The notes under the pieces were generated by a model. The model did not search any database, was not told the DNA's origin, and saw only the letters and a list, made by a program, of their open reading frames with translations. The position numbers and the translations under genes are program-made. A stretch of DNA of 14,082 nt from Caulobacteraceae bacterium (GTDB lineage: Bacteria; Pseudomonadota; Alphaproteobacteria; Caulobacterales; Caulobacteraceae), in the NCBI GenBank assembly GCA_030151985.1, contig JASLDZ010000024.1:1-14082 (forward strand), given 5' to 3'. Positions 8,491 through 14,082 of the stretch are shown here, piece by piece. Position 1 is the first letter of the stretch; every line of letters begins with the position of its first letter.

Positions 8491-9767
8491 GCCGCGGCCT
8501 CCAGAAGGGCGCGGCGGGCCAGCGGGCGGGCGAACAGGCCGGCGAGGTCGCCCGCCTGCTCGAACCCGTGCACGGGCGAGAACACCAGCTCGATCGACCA
8601 CTTGGTGGCGATCCCCTCCGCCTCGAGCGGGTTCGCCAGCCCTAGGCCGCAGACCACGAGGTCGGGCTTCAGCGCGCGGCAGCGGTCGAGCTGGCGGTCG
8701 ACGTCCTGGCCTTCGGAGACCGTCACCGCCGCGTCGAGCTGGTCCAGCTCGGAGCCGACCAGATCGCGGTGCAGATAGGGGGTGCCGACCTCCAGGGGGA
8801 CCATGCCCAGCTCCACCGCCAGGAAGCGCGCCAGCGAGGGCTCCAGCTGGGAGTCGGGAAACAGGAACAGCGTCTTTCCGGCCAGCGCGATCCTGTGGCG
8901 TTCCAGCGCGCGCTTGGCGCGCTCGCGGCCGGGGGCGACGACGCGGTTGAAGGCGAGCGCGTCCACGCCGAACGCCTCGGCGGCGGCGCGCAGCCATGCG
9001 GTCGTGCCCTCCGCGCCGAACGGGAAGGACGCGGGCAGGTGGCGAGCGCCGCGGTCTTGCATCCGGGCCAGCGTCTCGCCCAGGAACGGCTGGGCCAGCA
9101 GCACGCGGGTGTTCGGCCCCACCGGCGGCAGCGACCCGGCGCGGCGGGCGGGGAAGAAGGCGGTCGGGATTCCCAGCTCGGCGAAGAGGCGCGCGAACTG
9201 GTCCTCCACGATATCGGGCAGGGCGCCGACCACCAGCAGCGAGGGCGCGGCGTTCGCGGGCTCCGCCGGCGCCTCGGCCACGAGCGCGGCTAGGCAGGCG
9301 TCCTCCCCTTGCGTGAAGGTCGTCTCGATGCCGCTGCCCGAGTAGTTCACCACCCGCAGCGGCGCGTGCTTCGCCTGCAGCCGGCCGGCGGCGCGGCTGA
9401 GGTCGAGCTTGATCACCTCCGACGGGCAGGAGCCGACCAGGAACAGCATGCGGATGTCGGGCCGGCGGGCGACCAGCTCGTCCACCACCCGGTCCAGCTC
9501 GGCGTTGGCGTCGGCCATGCCGGCGAGGTCGCGCTCCTCCAGGATGGCGGTGGCGAAGCGGGGCTCGGCGAACACCATCACGCCCGCGGCCGACTGGATC
9601 AGGTGGGCGCAGGTGCGGCTGCCGACCACCAGGAAGAAGGCGTCCTGGATCTTGCGGTGCAGCCAGACGATGCCGGTCAGGCCGCAGAACACCTCCCGCT
9701 GCCCGCGCTCCCGCAGCACCGGCCGGGCGGCCGGCGCCGGCGGCGCGACGGGGAGGAGGGACGCCAC
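8487..9767 (-). CDS. bchN: Dark-operative protochlorophyllide reductase subunit N (BchN)
   Basis: BchN is the NifD-like partner of BchB in the catalytic component of the light-independent reductase. The 426-residue product has three cluster-ligand cysteines: C28 in EVFCGLTGIVW, C53 in GSRTCAHLIQS and C114 in FLVGSCPSEVIK. Their spacings match the Cys26/Cys51/Cys112 set of Rhodobacter exactly, with a two-residue offset. NYSGSGIETTFTQGED follows near 140-155. The start is GTG, placed 16 nt after the bchF stop. It is supported by a GGGGAG ribosome binding site about 10 nt upstream and by the expected distance to the first ligand cysteine. The 3' end overlaps bchB by four bases. Confidence 0.96.
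   Translation of the reverse strand: MASLLPVAPPAPAARPVLRERGQREVFCGLTGIVWLHRKIQDAFFLVVGSRTCAHLIQSAAGVMVFAEPRFATAILEERDLAGMADANAELDRVVDELVARRPDIRMLFLVGSCPSEVIKLDLSRAAGRLQAKHAPLRVVNYSGSGIETTFTQGEDACLAALVAEAPAEPANAAPSLLVVGALPDIVEDQFARLFAELGIPTAFFPARRAGSLPPVGPNTRVLLAQPFLGETLARMQDRGARHLPASFPFGAEGTTAWLRAAAEAFGVDALAFNRVVAPGRERAKRALERHRIALAGKTLFLFPDSQLEPSLARFLAVELGMVPLEVGTPYLHRDLVGSELDQLDAAVTVSEGQDVDRQLDRCRALKPDLVVCGLGLANPLEAEGIATKWSIELVFSPVHGFEQAGDLAGLFARPLARRALLEAAA
8498..8502 (-). promoter_or_regulatory. Ribosome binding site of bchB
   Basis: GGAGG on the minus strand lies inside the last codons of bchN, 7 nt before the bchB ATG. Together with the ATGA overlap it explains how the two partner subunits can be made in matched amounts. 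Confidence 0.7.
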
Positions 9768-9777
9768 GCGGTGCGCG

Positions 9778-9783
9778 CTCCCC
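9778..9783 (-). promoter_or_regulatory. Ribosome binding site deciding the GTG start of bchN
   Basis: GGGGAG on the minus strand sits directly after the bchF stop and 10 nt before the GTG at 9767. No in-frame ATG lies at a comparable distance, so this site supports the GTG as the bchN start. Confidence 0.6.
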
Positions 9784-10524
9784 TCAGGCGGCCAGGGCGG
9801 GACGAGGCCCCGCCGCGGCGTCTTGCCGCGCCGCCCGCAGCTTCAGCAGGAACTGCGAGGCGTTGATCGCGTAAGCGCCATAGGCCGCGATCGCGATGGT
9901 CATCTGCTGCGAGGGCGAGCCCCAGCCGTTCAGCAGCGCCAGCACATAGGTCGTCTGCAACGCCAGCACGACCATGCTGAACACGTCCTCCCAGAAGAAG
10001 GCGGGCGCGAACAACCACTTGCCGAACACCTCACGCTCCCAGATCGAGCCGGTGACCATGATCGCGTAGAGAGCGGCCGTCTTGAGCAGGATCGATCCCG
10101 TCGCCAGCGCGTAGCCGTGGCCGGTGGCGAGGTAGCGGACGATCAGGAGCAGGCTGGCCGCGCAGAGCAGGAACTGCAGCGGCGCCAGCACCGCCTGCAC
10201 CACCGTCCAAGGCGAAGCGTCGCGGCGCGCGCGCTCCTCGGGCGTGTAGAGCGGATGGCGCTGCGATTTTGACGTTTCTGCCGAAACTGAAGCTGTTCGC
10301 CCACCCTGCGGCCACGCGGCGTAGGCGTCGCCCCAGGGGCTGAGCCCCACATGCGCGCCCCAGGGACAGGGCGCCACGCGCTCGAACCAGGCCTCCAGGA
10401 CGGTGGAGAAGCTTGATCCGGCTTGGCTTTCCGCACCAGCGCCGCCCCGCCGCCGAACGGCCCCGCGCTCCGCCGCGACCGCCGCCACGGCGCCGCCGCC
10501 AAGCTCCCGTCGGTTGTCGTGCAT
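9784..10524 (-). CDS. bchF: 3-vinyl bacteriochlorophyllide hydratase (BchF) with a long N-terminal extension
   Basis: BchF adds water to the C3 vinyl group of (bacterio)chlorophyllide, giving the hydroxyethyl form that BchC then oxidises. The core begins near residue 90 with HPLYTPEERARRDASPWTVVQ. It continues through membrane helices at about 110-130 and 140-162 and the signature SIWEREVFGKWLFAPAFFWED at about 160-180, then helices up to 225. Family members are about 160-170 residues; this frame is 246. The extra 89 residues comprise an Ala/Gly/Arg-rich stretch (1-35) and a Trp-rich stretch containing APCPWGAHVGLSPWGDAYAA. The ATG at 10524 has a GGGAG site 8 nt upstream and a promoter-like region behind it, so the extension may be translated. 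In-frame GTG codons at 10377 and 10350 are alternatives; I saw no start close to the core. BchF is the first gene of the operon here. Confidence 0.9.
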   Translation of the reverse strand: MHDNRRELGGGAVAAVAAERGAVRRRGGAGAESQAGSSFSTVLEAWFERVAPCPWGAHVGLSPWGDAYAAWPQGGRTASVSAETSKSQRHPLYTPEERARRDASPWTVVQAVLAPLQFLLCAASLLLIVRYLATGHGYALATGSILLKTAALYAIMVTGSIWEREVFGKWLFAPAFFWEDVFSMVVLALQTTYVLALLNGWGSPSQQMTIAIAAYGAYAINASQFLLKLRAARQDAAAGPRPALAA

Positions 10525-10532
10525 GGTCCGTG

Positions 10533-10537
10533 CTCCC
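10533..10537 (-). promoter_or_regulatory. Ribosome binding site of bchF
   Basis: GGGAG on the minus strand, 8 nt before the ATG at 10524. It is the main sequence argument that BchF translation starts at the far upstream ATG rather than inside the extension. Confidence 0.55.
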
Positions 10538-10558
10538 GGCGACGGCCTCGTGTTTGGA

Positions 10559-10588
10559 AGACTAGGGACGCGCCGCAGCTACTGTCAA
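10559..10588 (-). promoter_or_regulatory. Candidate promoter of the bchF operon
   Basis: On the minus strand a perfect TTGACA (-35) occupies 10588-10583. A weak -10 candidate, TAGTCT, follows 18 nt later at 10564-10559. Transcription would start near 10552, about 28 nt before the bchF ATG. The -35 box lies inside the left arm of the palindromic PpsR-type operator, so bound repressor would block RNA polymerase. The -35 is seen in the sequence; promoter activity is inferred. Confidence 0.45.
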
Positions 10589-10616
10589 GGACACGATACG
10601 TCCAATTGACTTGACA
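10583..10616. promoter_or_regulatory. Candidate PpsR/CrtJ operator: 34-bp imperfect palindrome between bchF and ppaA
   Basis: PpsR/CrtJ binds TGT-N12-ACA. Here TGT (10583-10585) is followed after 12 nt by ACG, and CGT (10599-10601) is followed after 12 nt by ACA (10614-10616). The two one-mismatch sites share the central ACGT at 10598-10601. The outer arms are TGTCAAG and CTTGACA, a perfect 7-bp inverted repeat symmetric about the same centre. Each outer arm also supplies a TTGACA box, pointing toward bchF and toward ppaA. One dimer or tetramer could therefore control both directions. Binding by PpsR is inferred from the motif and from ppsR lying two genes away. Confidence 0.55.
10611..10616 (+). 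promoter_or_regulatory. Candidate -35 box of the ppaA-ppsR promoter
   Basis: TTGACA on the plus strand in the right arm of the palindrome, directly preceded by a second TTGAC (10606-10610). No good -10 is visible 16-18 nt downstream (the region reads AAAACGTT), so this is a weaker promoter candidate than the divergent one. It would leave a ppaA leader of roughly 110 nt. Confidence 0.3.
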
Positions 10617-10753
10617 CTTTCGGCGGGATTGGAAAACGTTTGCCAGACGTCGGAGATCGTGGTGCCCTCCTGTCAGTCGGGGGTGTCCAACCTCCCGCCT
10701 CAGAGACGGACACTTCGCCCGGGTGACGGCGAGCACGCGATCCGCCCAGCATT

Positions 10754-10758
10754 GGGGG
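10754..10758 (+). promoter_or_regulatory. Ribosome binding site of ppaA
   Basis: A GGGGG run lies 5 nt before the ATG at 10764. This favours that ATG over the upstream in-frame TTG at 10611, which would put the -35-like box inside the gene. Confidence 0.5.
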
Positions 10759-10763
10759 TGACC

Positions 10764-11696
10764 ATGGCCAGCTTCCCGTCGTCCCTGAAGAGTGCGCTGC
10801 GGAGCTTGCGGGGCGGGGCCGAGACGGGATGGCGCGAGTCCGGGCGCCCGCCGCCGCCGCCCTCCGCGCCCCTGCCCTTTCCCCTCCGCTGGGGCTCGCG
10901 GTCGCCGGCGCCCCGCGCAGGGGCGGCGCGCAGCGAAAGCGAGCTGGCGCGCATGATCGAGAGCGAGATCATCCCGCGCCTGATGCTGGCGCACCGCGCC
11001 GAGGTCCGGATCGAGGTCGAGGACGGACGCTCGGAGGTTGGGCCGCGCACGCTCGAGAGCTTCATCCGCATGAGCGTGGCGCGCGACGCCGCGGCGCTCA
11101 GCGGCTTCATCGACACGCTGATGGAGGGCGGCCTTCCGCTCGAGGCGGTCTACACCGACCTCCTGATCCCCGCCGCCCGGAGCCTGGGCGAGGGGTGGGA
11201 GGACGATTCGCTCTCGTTCACCGATGTCACGGTGGCGCTAAGCCGGCTGCACCAGGTCGTGCGCACCCTGGCGGTCCGCCTCCCGGCGCCGGCCCCGGTG
11301 GACGGGGCGCGGTCGGTCTGCTTCGCCCCCTTTCCCGGATCGCAGCACACCTTCGGCCTGGCGGTGCTGGAGGACGGCTTCCGGCGGGCGGGCTGGCGCA
11401 CCTGGCTCGACCCCCACGGGGACGCGCTCGACGCCGAGGAGGCGGTGGCCGCCGAGTGGTTCGACGTCTTCGGCCTCAGCGTCACCTGCGACACGCCCCT
11501 GGAGCCGATCGCGGCGATCCTGGCGGGGGTCCGGGAAGCCTCCTGCAACCCCGACCTCTTCGTGATGGTCGGAGGGCGCCTGTTCATGGAGCGGCCGGAA
11601 CTGGCCCGGGCGGCCGGCGCGGACGCCACGGCGCGCGACACGCGCGACGCCTTGCTTATCGCCGACAAGGCGGTAATGGCACGCGCCTTCGGCTGA
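10764..11696 (+). CDS. ppaA: PpaA/AerR-type cobalamin-domain regulator of photosynthesis genes
   Basis: PpaA/AerR proteins are cytoplasmic antirepressors that modulate PpsR/CrtJ; the Rhodobacter AerR binds cobalamin and couples light to pigment gene expression. The 310-residue product has a basic, proline-rich N-terminus (about residues 24-55). A helical region follows (ESELARMIESEIIPRLMLAH, about 58-77, through GWEDDSLSFTDVTVALSRLHQV). The C-terminal half is a Rossmann-like B12-binding fold: CFAPFPGSQHTFGLAVLEDG with H195 as a candidate cobalamin ligand, then WFDVFGLSVTCDTPLEPI and DLFVMVGGRLF. An internal ATG at 10953 could give a shorter form, as both long and short forms are described for AerR; this is speculative. 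It lies 34 nt before ppsR, the usual partner arrangement. The ligand role of H195 is inferred from position only. Confidence 0.88.
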   Translation: MASFPSSLKSALRSLRGGAETGWRESGRPPPPPSAPLPFPLRWGSRSPAPRAGAARSESELARMIESEIIPRLMLAHRAEVRIEVEDGRSEVGPRTLESFIRMSVARDAAALSGFIDTLMEGGLPLEAVYTDLLIPAARSLGEGWEDDSLSFTDVTVALSRLHQVVRTLAVRLPAPAPVDGARSVCFAPFPGSQHTFGLAVLEDGFRRAGWRTWLDPHGDALDAEEAVAAEWFDVFGLSVTCDTPLEPIAAILAGVREASCNPDLFVMVGGRLFMERPELARAAGADATARDTRDALLIADKAVMARAFG

Positions 11697-11730
11697 AGGC
11701 CGGTCCCGCAGCGCAGGCGCACGCATTCCC

Positions 11731-13161
11731 ATGGACGCAAAGGCCGCCGCGGCGAGGACGGAGACGGGCGGGTTTCCGCGCGGCCTCCTGGGCGACCTCG
11801 ACGCGTCCGTGGCGCGCCAGGTGGTGGCGGCGGGCGGCGACGTCGCCATGGTCATCGACCGCGACGGGGTGATCCGCGACCTGGCGCTTTCCAACGAGGA
11901 CCTGGAGAGCGACGGCGCGGGCGAGTGGCTGGACCGGCGCTGGTCGGACACCGTCACCATCGAGAGTCGGCCCAAGGTGGACGAACTGCTGCGCGACGCC
12001 GCCGGCGGCCGCACGCGGTGGCGCGAGGTCAACCAGGTCACACCCGGCAACCGCTCCCTGATGGTCCGCTACGTGGCGGTCGACGCGGGCCGCGACGGCC
12101 GGGTGATCGCCATCGGCCGCGACGAGCGCGCCAGCGCGGCGCTGCAGCAGCGGCTGGTCGAGGCGCAGCAGACGCTGGAGCGCGACTACGCCCGCCTGCG
12201 CGAGGTCGAGGGCCGCTATCGCCTGCTGTTCCGCGCCTCCGGCGAGGCGGTGATCGTGGTGGACGCCGCGACCCGGCGCATCGTGGAGGCGAACCCGGCG
12301 GCCGAGCGCGCGCTGGGCGAAGGCGCCCAGGCGCTGGCGGGCGGCTCGTTCCTGCGCCTGTTCGACGCCGAGAGCCAGGACGAGGCCGCCTCGCTGCTGG
12401 CCGTCACCCGTTCGGCGCCCCGGGCGCAGCCGCCCCAGGCCCGGCTGGTCAGCCAGGGGCGCAGCTTCCTCGCGCACGCCTCCCTGTTCCGGCAGGACCG
12501 GGCCTCCTTCGCGCTGGTGCGTCTGGTCTCGACCGAGGCGGGCGCCGCCGCCCCCGACGCCGGCGCGGACCTTCGGACGGTGCTGGAGCGGATTCCCGAC
12601 GCCTTCTTGGTCACCGATTCGGAGATGCGGATCCTGACCGCCAACGCCGCCTTCCTGGACCTGGCGCGGATCGCCACGCCGGAACAGGCGCTGGGCCAGT
12701 CGCTGGCCGCCTACCTTGGTCGCCCGGGGCTGGACCGGAACCTCCTGCTCGACGCGCTGCGCGACCGCGGCGCGGTGCGCAACTTCCGCACCCTGCTGCG
12801 CGACGACTACGGCGACACCGAGGACGTGGAGGTCTCCGCCGCGGCCGCCCCCTACGGCGGCGAGACCGCCTTCGGCTTCACCATCCGGGGCGTCGACCGC
12901 CGGGTGAACGAGCGCGCCTCCGGCTCGCCCGACCTGCGGCGCTCGGTGGAGCAGCTCACCGAGCTGGTCGGCCGCACCACGCTGAAGGACCTCGTGCGCG
13001 AGACCACAGACCTCGTGGAGCGGCTGTGCATCGAGGCGGCGCTGGAGCTGACGAAGAACAACCGCGCCTCGGCCGCCGAGGTGCTGGGGCTGAGCCGCCA
13101 GAGCCTGTACTCGAAGCTGCACCGCTTCGGCCTCGGCAACCTCTCCGCCGACGAGGACTGA
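11731..13161 (+). CDS. ppsR: PpsR/CrtJ transcriptional repressor of photosynthesis genes
   Basis: PpsR represses bch, crt and puc genes under oxygen and/or light by binding TGT-N12-ACA sites. The 476-residue product has the family layout. An N-terminal PAS-like domain covers about 30-130, a glutamine-rich coiled linker about 135-160 (LQQRLVEAQQTLERDYARL), PAS1 about 162-268 (YRLLFRASGEAVIVVDAATR) and PAS2 about 281-388 (VLERIPDAFLVTDSEMRI). A C-terminal Fis-type helix-turn-helix spans about 430-468 (NNRASAAEVLGLSRQSLYSK). C433, just before the HTH, matches the redox cysteine near position 420-430 of characterised CrtJ/PpsR. It is the only cysteine in the protein, so the second cysteine known in Rhodobacter (about 250) is missing. 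Length is typical (about 465-475). The ribosome binding site is weak, so translation probably depends on ppaA upstream. Confidence 0.95.
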   Translation: MDAKAAAARTETGGFPRGLLGDLDASVARQVVAAGGDVAMVIDRDGVIRDLALSNEDLESDGAGEWLDRRWSDTVTIESRPKVDELLRDAAGGRTRWREVNQVTPGNRSLMVRYVAVDAGRDGRVIAIGRDERASAALQQRLVEAQQTLERDYARLREVEGRYRLLFRASGEAVIVVDAATRRIVEANPAAERALGEGAQALAGGSFLRLFDAESQDEAASLLAVTRSAPRAQPPQARLVSQGRSFLAHASLFRQDRASFALVRLVSTEAGAAAPDAGADLRTVLERIPDAFLVTDSEMRILTANAAFLDLARIATPEQALGQSLAAYLGRPGLDRNLLLDALRDRGAVRNFRTLLRDDYGDTEDVEVSAAAAPYGGETAFGFTIRGVDRRVNERASGSPDLRRSVEQLTELVGRTTLKDLVRETTDLVERLCIEAALELTKNNRASAAEVLGLSRQSLYSKLHRFGLGNLSADED

Positions 13162-13164
13162 GGC

Positions 13165-13182
13165 TGTCAGCTTGGATTGACA
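13165..13182. promoter_or_regulatory. PpsR/CrtJ binding site upstream of bchG
   Basis: TGTCAGCTTGGATTGACA is a perfect TGT-N12-ACA site, extended to TGTCA-N8-TGACA. It starts 3 nt after the ppsR stop and ends 30 nt before the bchG ATG. The match is exact. Binding is inferred from the known PpsR consensus and the adjacent ppsR gene; it suggests PpsR represses bchG and may limit read-through from its own gene. Confidence 0.7.
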
Positions 13183-13203
13183 CCCTGGGGTGTCAGCCAT
13201 AAC
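13177..13203 (+). promoter_or_regulatory. Candidate bchG promoter
   Basis: A perfect TTGACA at 13177-13182 is followed 15 nt later by CATAAC (13198-13203), four of six matches to the -10 consensus. The -35 lies inside the PpsR site, a typical arrangement for repression. The short spacer and weak -10 lower confidence. Confidence 0.35.
13178..13195. repeat. Perfect 8-bp inverted repeat overlapping the PpsR site
   Basis: TGACACCCTGGGGTGTCA has 8-bp arms around a 2-nt centre (TG). It shares TGACA with the right arm of the PpsR site, giving three TGTCA-type half-sites in 31 bp. No U-run follows, so a terminator is unlikely. An extended operator is the better reading. Confidence 0.6.
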
Positions 13204-13212
13204 CATGGCGGC

Positions 13213-14082
13213 ATGAGCAGCGTTCCCATGACGCTCGAGGGTCCGGCCGGCGAGCGGCGCGCGCCCCGGCCGGCGGCGGTGCTCGAACTGCTCAAGCCCA
13301 TCACCTGGTTTCCGCCCATGTGGGCGTTCCTGTGCGGCGTGGTGTCGTCGGGCGCGCCGCTCAGCGCGCGCTGGCCGGTGGCGCTGCTGGGGATCGTGCT
13401 GGCGGGACCGCTGGTCTGCGCGACGAGCCAGGCGGTGAACGACTGGTTCGACCGGCACGTGGACGCGATCAACGAGCCGAACCGGCCGATTCCCTCGGGA
13501 CGCATTCCCGGCCGCTGGGGCCTCTATGTCGGGATCGCGTGGAGCGGACTGTCGCTGCTGCTCGCGGCCGCGCTGGGGCCGGCGGTGCTGGCGGCGACGG
13601 CGCTGGGGCTCGTGCTGGCCTGGCTCTACAGCGCGCCGCCGCTCCGCCTGAAGGCGTGCGGCTGGTGGGGGCCGGCGTCGGTCGGCCTCTGCTACGAGGG
13701 GCTGGCGTGGTTCACCGGCGCGGCGGTGATGGCGGGGACCTGGCCGGACGGGCGGATCACCGCGATCGCCGGGCTCTACAGCCTGGGCGCGGTCGGGATC
13801 ATGGTGCTCAACGATTTCAAGGCGGTGGAGGGCGACCGGCGCATGGGCGTGCTGTCGGTGCCGGTGGACCTGGGCGTCGAGGCCGCCGCCCTCCTGAGCT
13901 GCCTGATCATGGCCGCGCCGCAGGTGGTGGTGTCGGCCCTGCTGTTCACCTGGGGGCAGCCGCTGGCGGCGACGGCGGTGGCGGTGGCGGTCGTCGCCCA
14001 GGCATGGCTGATGACGAAGCTGATGCGCGACCCGGCGCGGCTGGCGCCCTGGTACAACGGCACGGGCGTCCTGCTCTCCGTG
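13213..14082 (+). CDS. bchG: Bacteriochlorophyll synthase (BchG), C-terminus cut by the window edge
   Basis: BchG is a polyprenyltransferase of the UbiA family that esterifies bacteriochlorophyllide a with geranylgeranyl or phytyl diphosphate in the membrane, the last assembly step. The 290 residues present show LLKPITWFPPMWAFLCGVVSS at 26-46. The first Asp-rich prenyl-diphosphate motif is NDWFDRHVDAINEPNRPIPS at 76-95, and the second is NDFKAVEGDRRMG at about 200-212. Many hydrophobic helices are present, along with YSAPPLRLKACGWWG near 139-153. Family members are about 300 residues, so only a short C-terminal piece should be missing. The ATG at 13213 is preferred because the ATG at 13205 meets a stop after two codons. 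Shine-Dalgarno support is poor. It lies 51 nt after ppsR, behind a PpsR-type operator, as in other alphaproteobacterial clusters. Confidence 0.94.
   Translation, partial: MSSVPMTLEGPAGERRAPRPAAVLELLKPITWFPPMWAFLCGVVSSGAPLSARWPVALLGIVLAGPLVCATSQAVNDWFDRHVDAINEPNRPIPSGRIPGRWGLYVGIAWSGLSLLLAAALGPAVLAATALGLVLAWLYSAPPLRLKACGWWGPASVGLCYEGLAWFTGAAVMAGTWPDGRITAIAGLYSLGAVGIMVLNDFKAVEGDRRMGVLSVPVDLGVEAAALLSCLIMAAPQVVVSALLFTWGQPLAATAVAVAVVAQAWLMTKLMRDPARLAPWYNGTGVLLSV

Noticed and set aside
5220..8778. Very long plus-strand open frames (596 and 766 codons) opposite bchH and bchB
   Set aside because: They are rich in Arg, Gly, His and Ala with no recognisable domains, and lie antisense to unmistakable genes. 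High GC with strong third-position bias keeps antisense frames open.
10611..10763. Upstream TTG start for ppaA adding 51 residues
   Set aside because: The TTG coincides with the -35-like TTGACA and operator, and the added residues show no family resemblance. The ATG at 10764 has a ribosome binding site.
13178..13195. Intrinsic terminator after ppsR
   Set aside because: The hairpin is perfect, but no T-run follows on either strand, and the arms are TGTCA-type half-sites, so an operator explains it better.
11656..13458. 600-codon minus-strand frame opposite ppsR
   Set aside because: It is antisense to a clear PAS-HTH regulator and has shadow-like composition (Arg/Gly/Gln/His/Ala runs); no ribosome binding site or family resemblance.
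1..14082. CRISPR arrays, transposases, tRNA or rRNA genes, prophage or defence genes
   Set aside because: None seen. The window is filled by contiguous photosynthesis genes with uniform composition, and the only gene-free stretches are 239 and 51 bp control regions.

Overview
This window is a section of a photosynthesis gene cluster from a high-GC purple anoxygenic phototroph. Gene content and order (bchF-N-B-H-L-M-lhaA-puhA, with ppaA-ppsR-bchG divergent to it) and the PpsR/PpaA regulator pair point to an alphaproteobacterium. The sequence alone does not fix the genus. Both edges cut genes: puhA on the left and bchG on the right.

Positions 1-10524 (minus strand) form one tightly packed operon read right to left: bchF, bchN, bchB, bchH, bchL, bchM, lhaA, puhA. 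Junctions are overlaps (ATGA, TGATG, or about 29 nt) or gaps of at most 19 nt, so transcription from the bchF side and translational coupling are likely. The products are the H subunit of Mg-chelatase (BchH), the Mg-protoporphyrin methyltransferase (BchM), all three subunits of dark-operative protochlorophyllide reductase (BchL, BchN, BchB), the C3-vinyl hydratase (BchF), an LH1 assembly factor of the PucC family (LhaA) and the reaction-centre H subunit (PuhA). The operon therefore links bacteriochlorophyll synthesis to assembly of the core photocomplex.

Positions 10525-10763 are a divergent control region. It holds a 34-bp imperfect palindrome made of two half-matching PpsR/CrtJ-type sites sharing a central ACGT, with TTGACA -35-like boxes facing both ways.

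Positions 10764-14082 (plus strand) carry ppaA (aerR-type cobalamin-fold antirepressor), ppsR (PAS-PAS-PAS-HTH photosynthesis repressor) and bchG (bacteriochlorophyll synthase, lacking its 3' end). A perfect TGT-N12-ACA site, merged with an 18-bp palindrome, sits just before bchG, so PpsR probably controls bchG as well as the bchF operon and its own operon.

The genes are mostly canonical. The unusual points are an apparent N-terminal extension of about 89 residues on BchF, a PpsR with a single cysteine, the architecture of the two operators, and a bchG promoter so close to the start codon that the transcript could be nearly leaderless.
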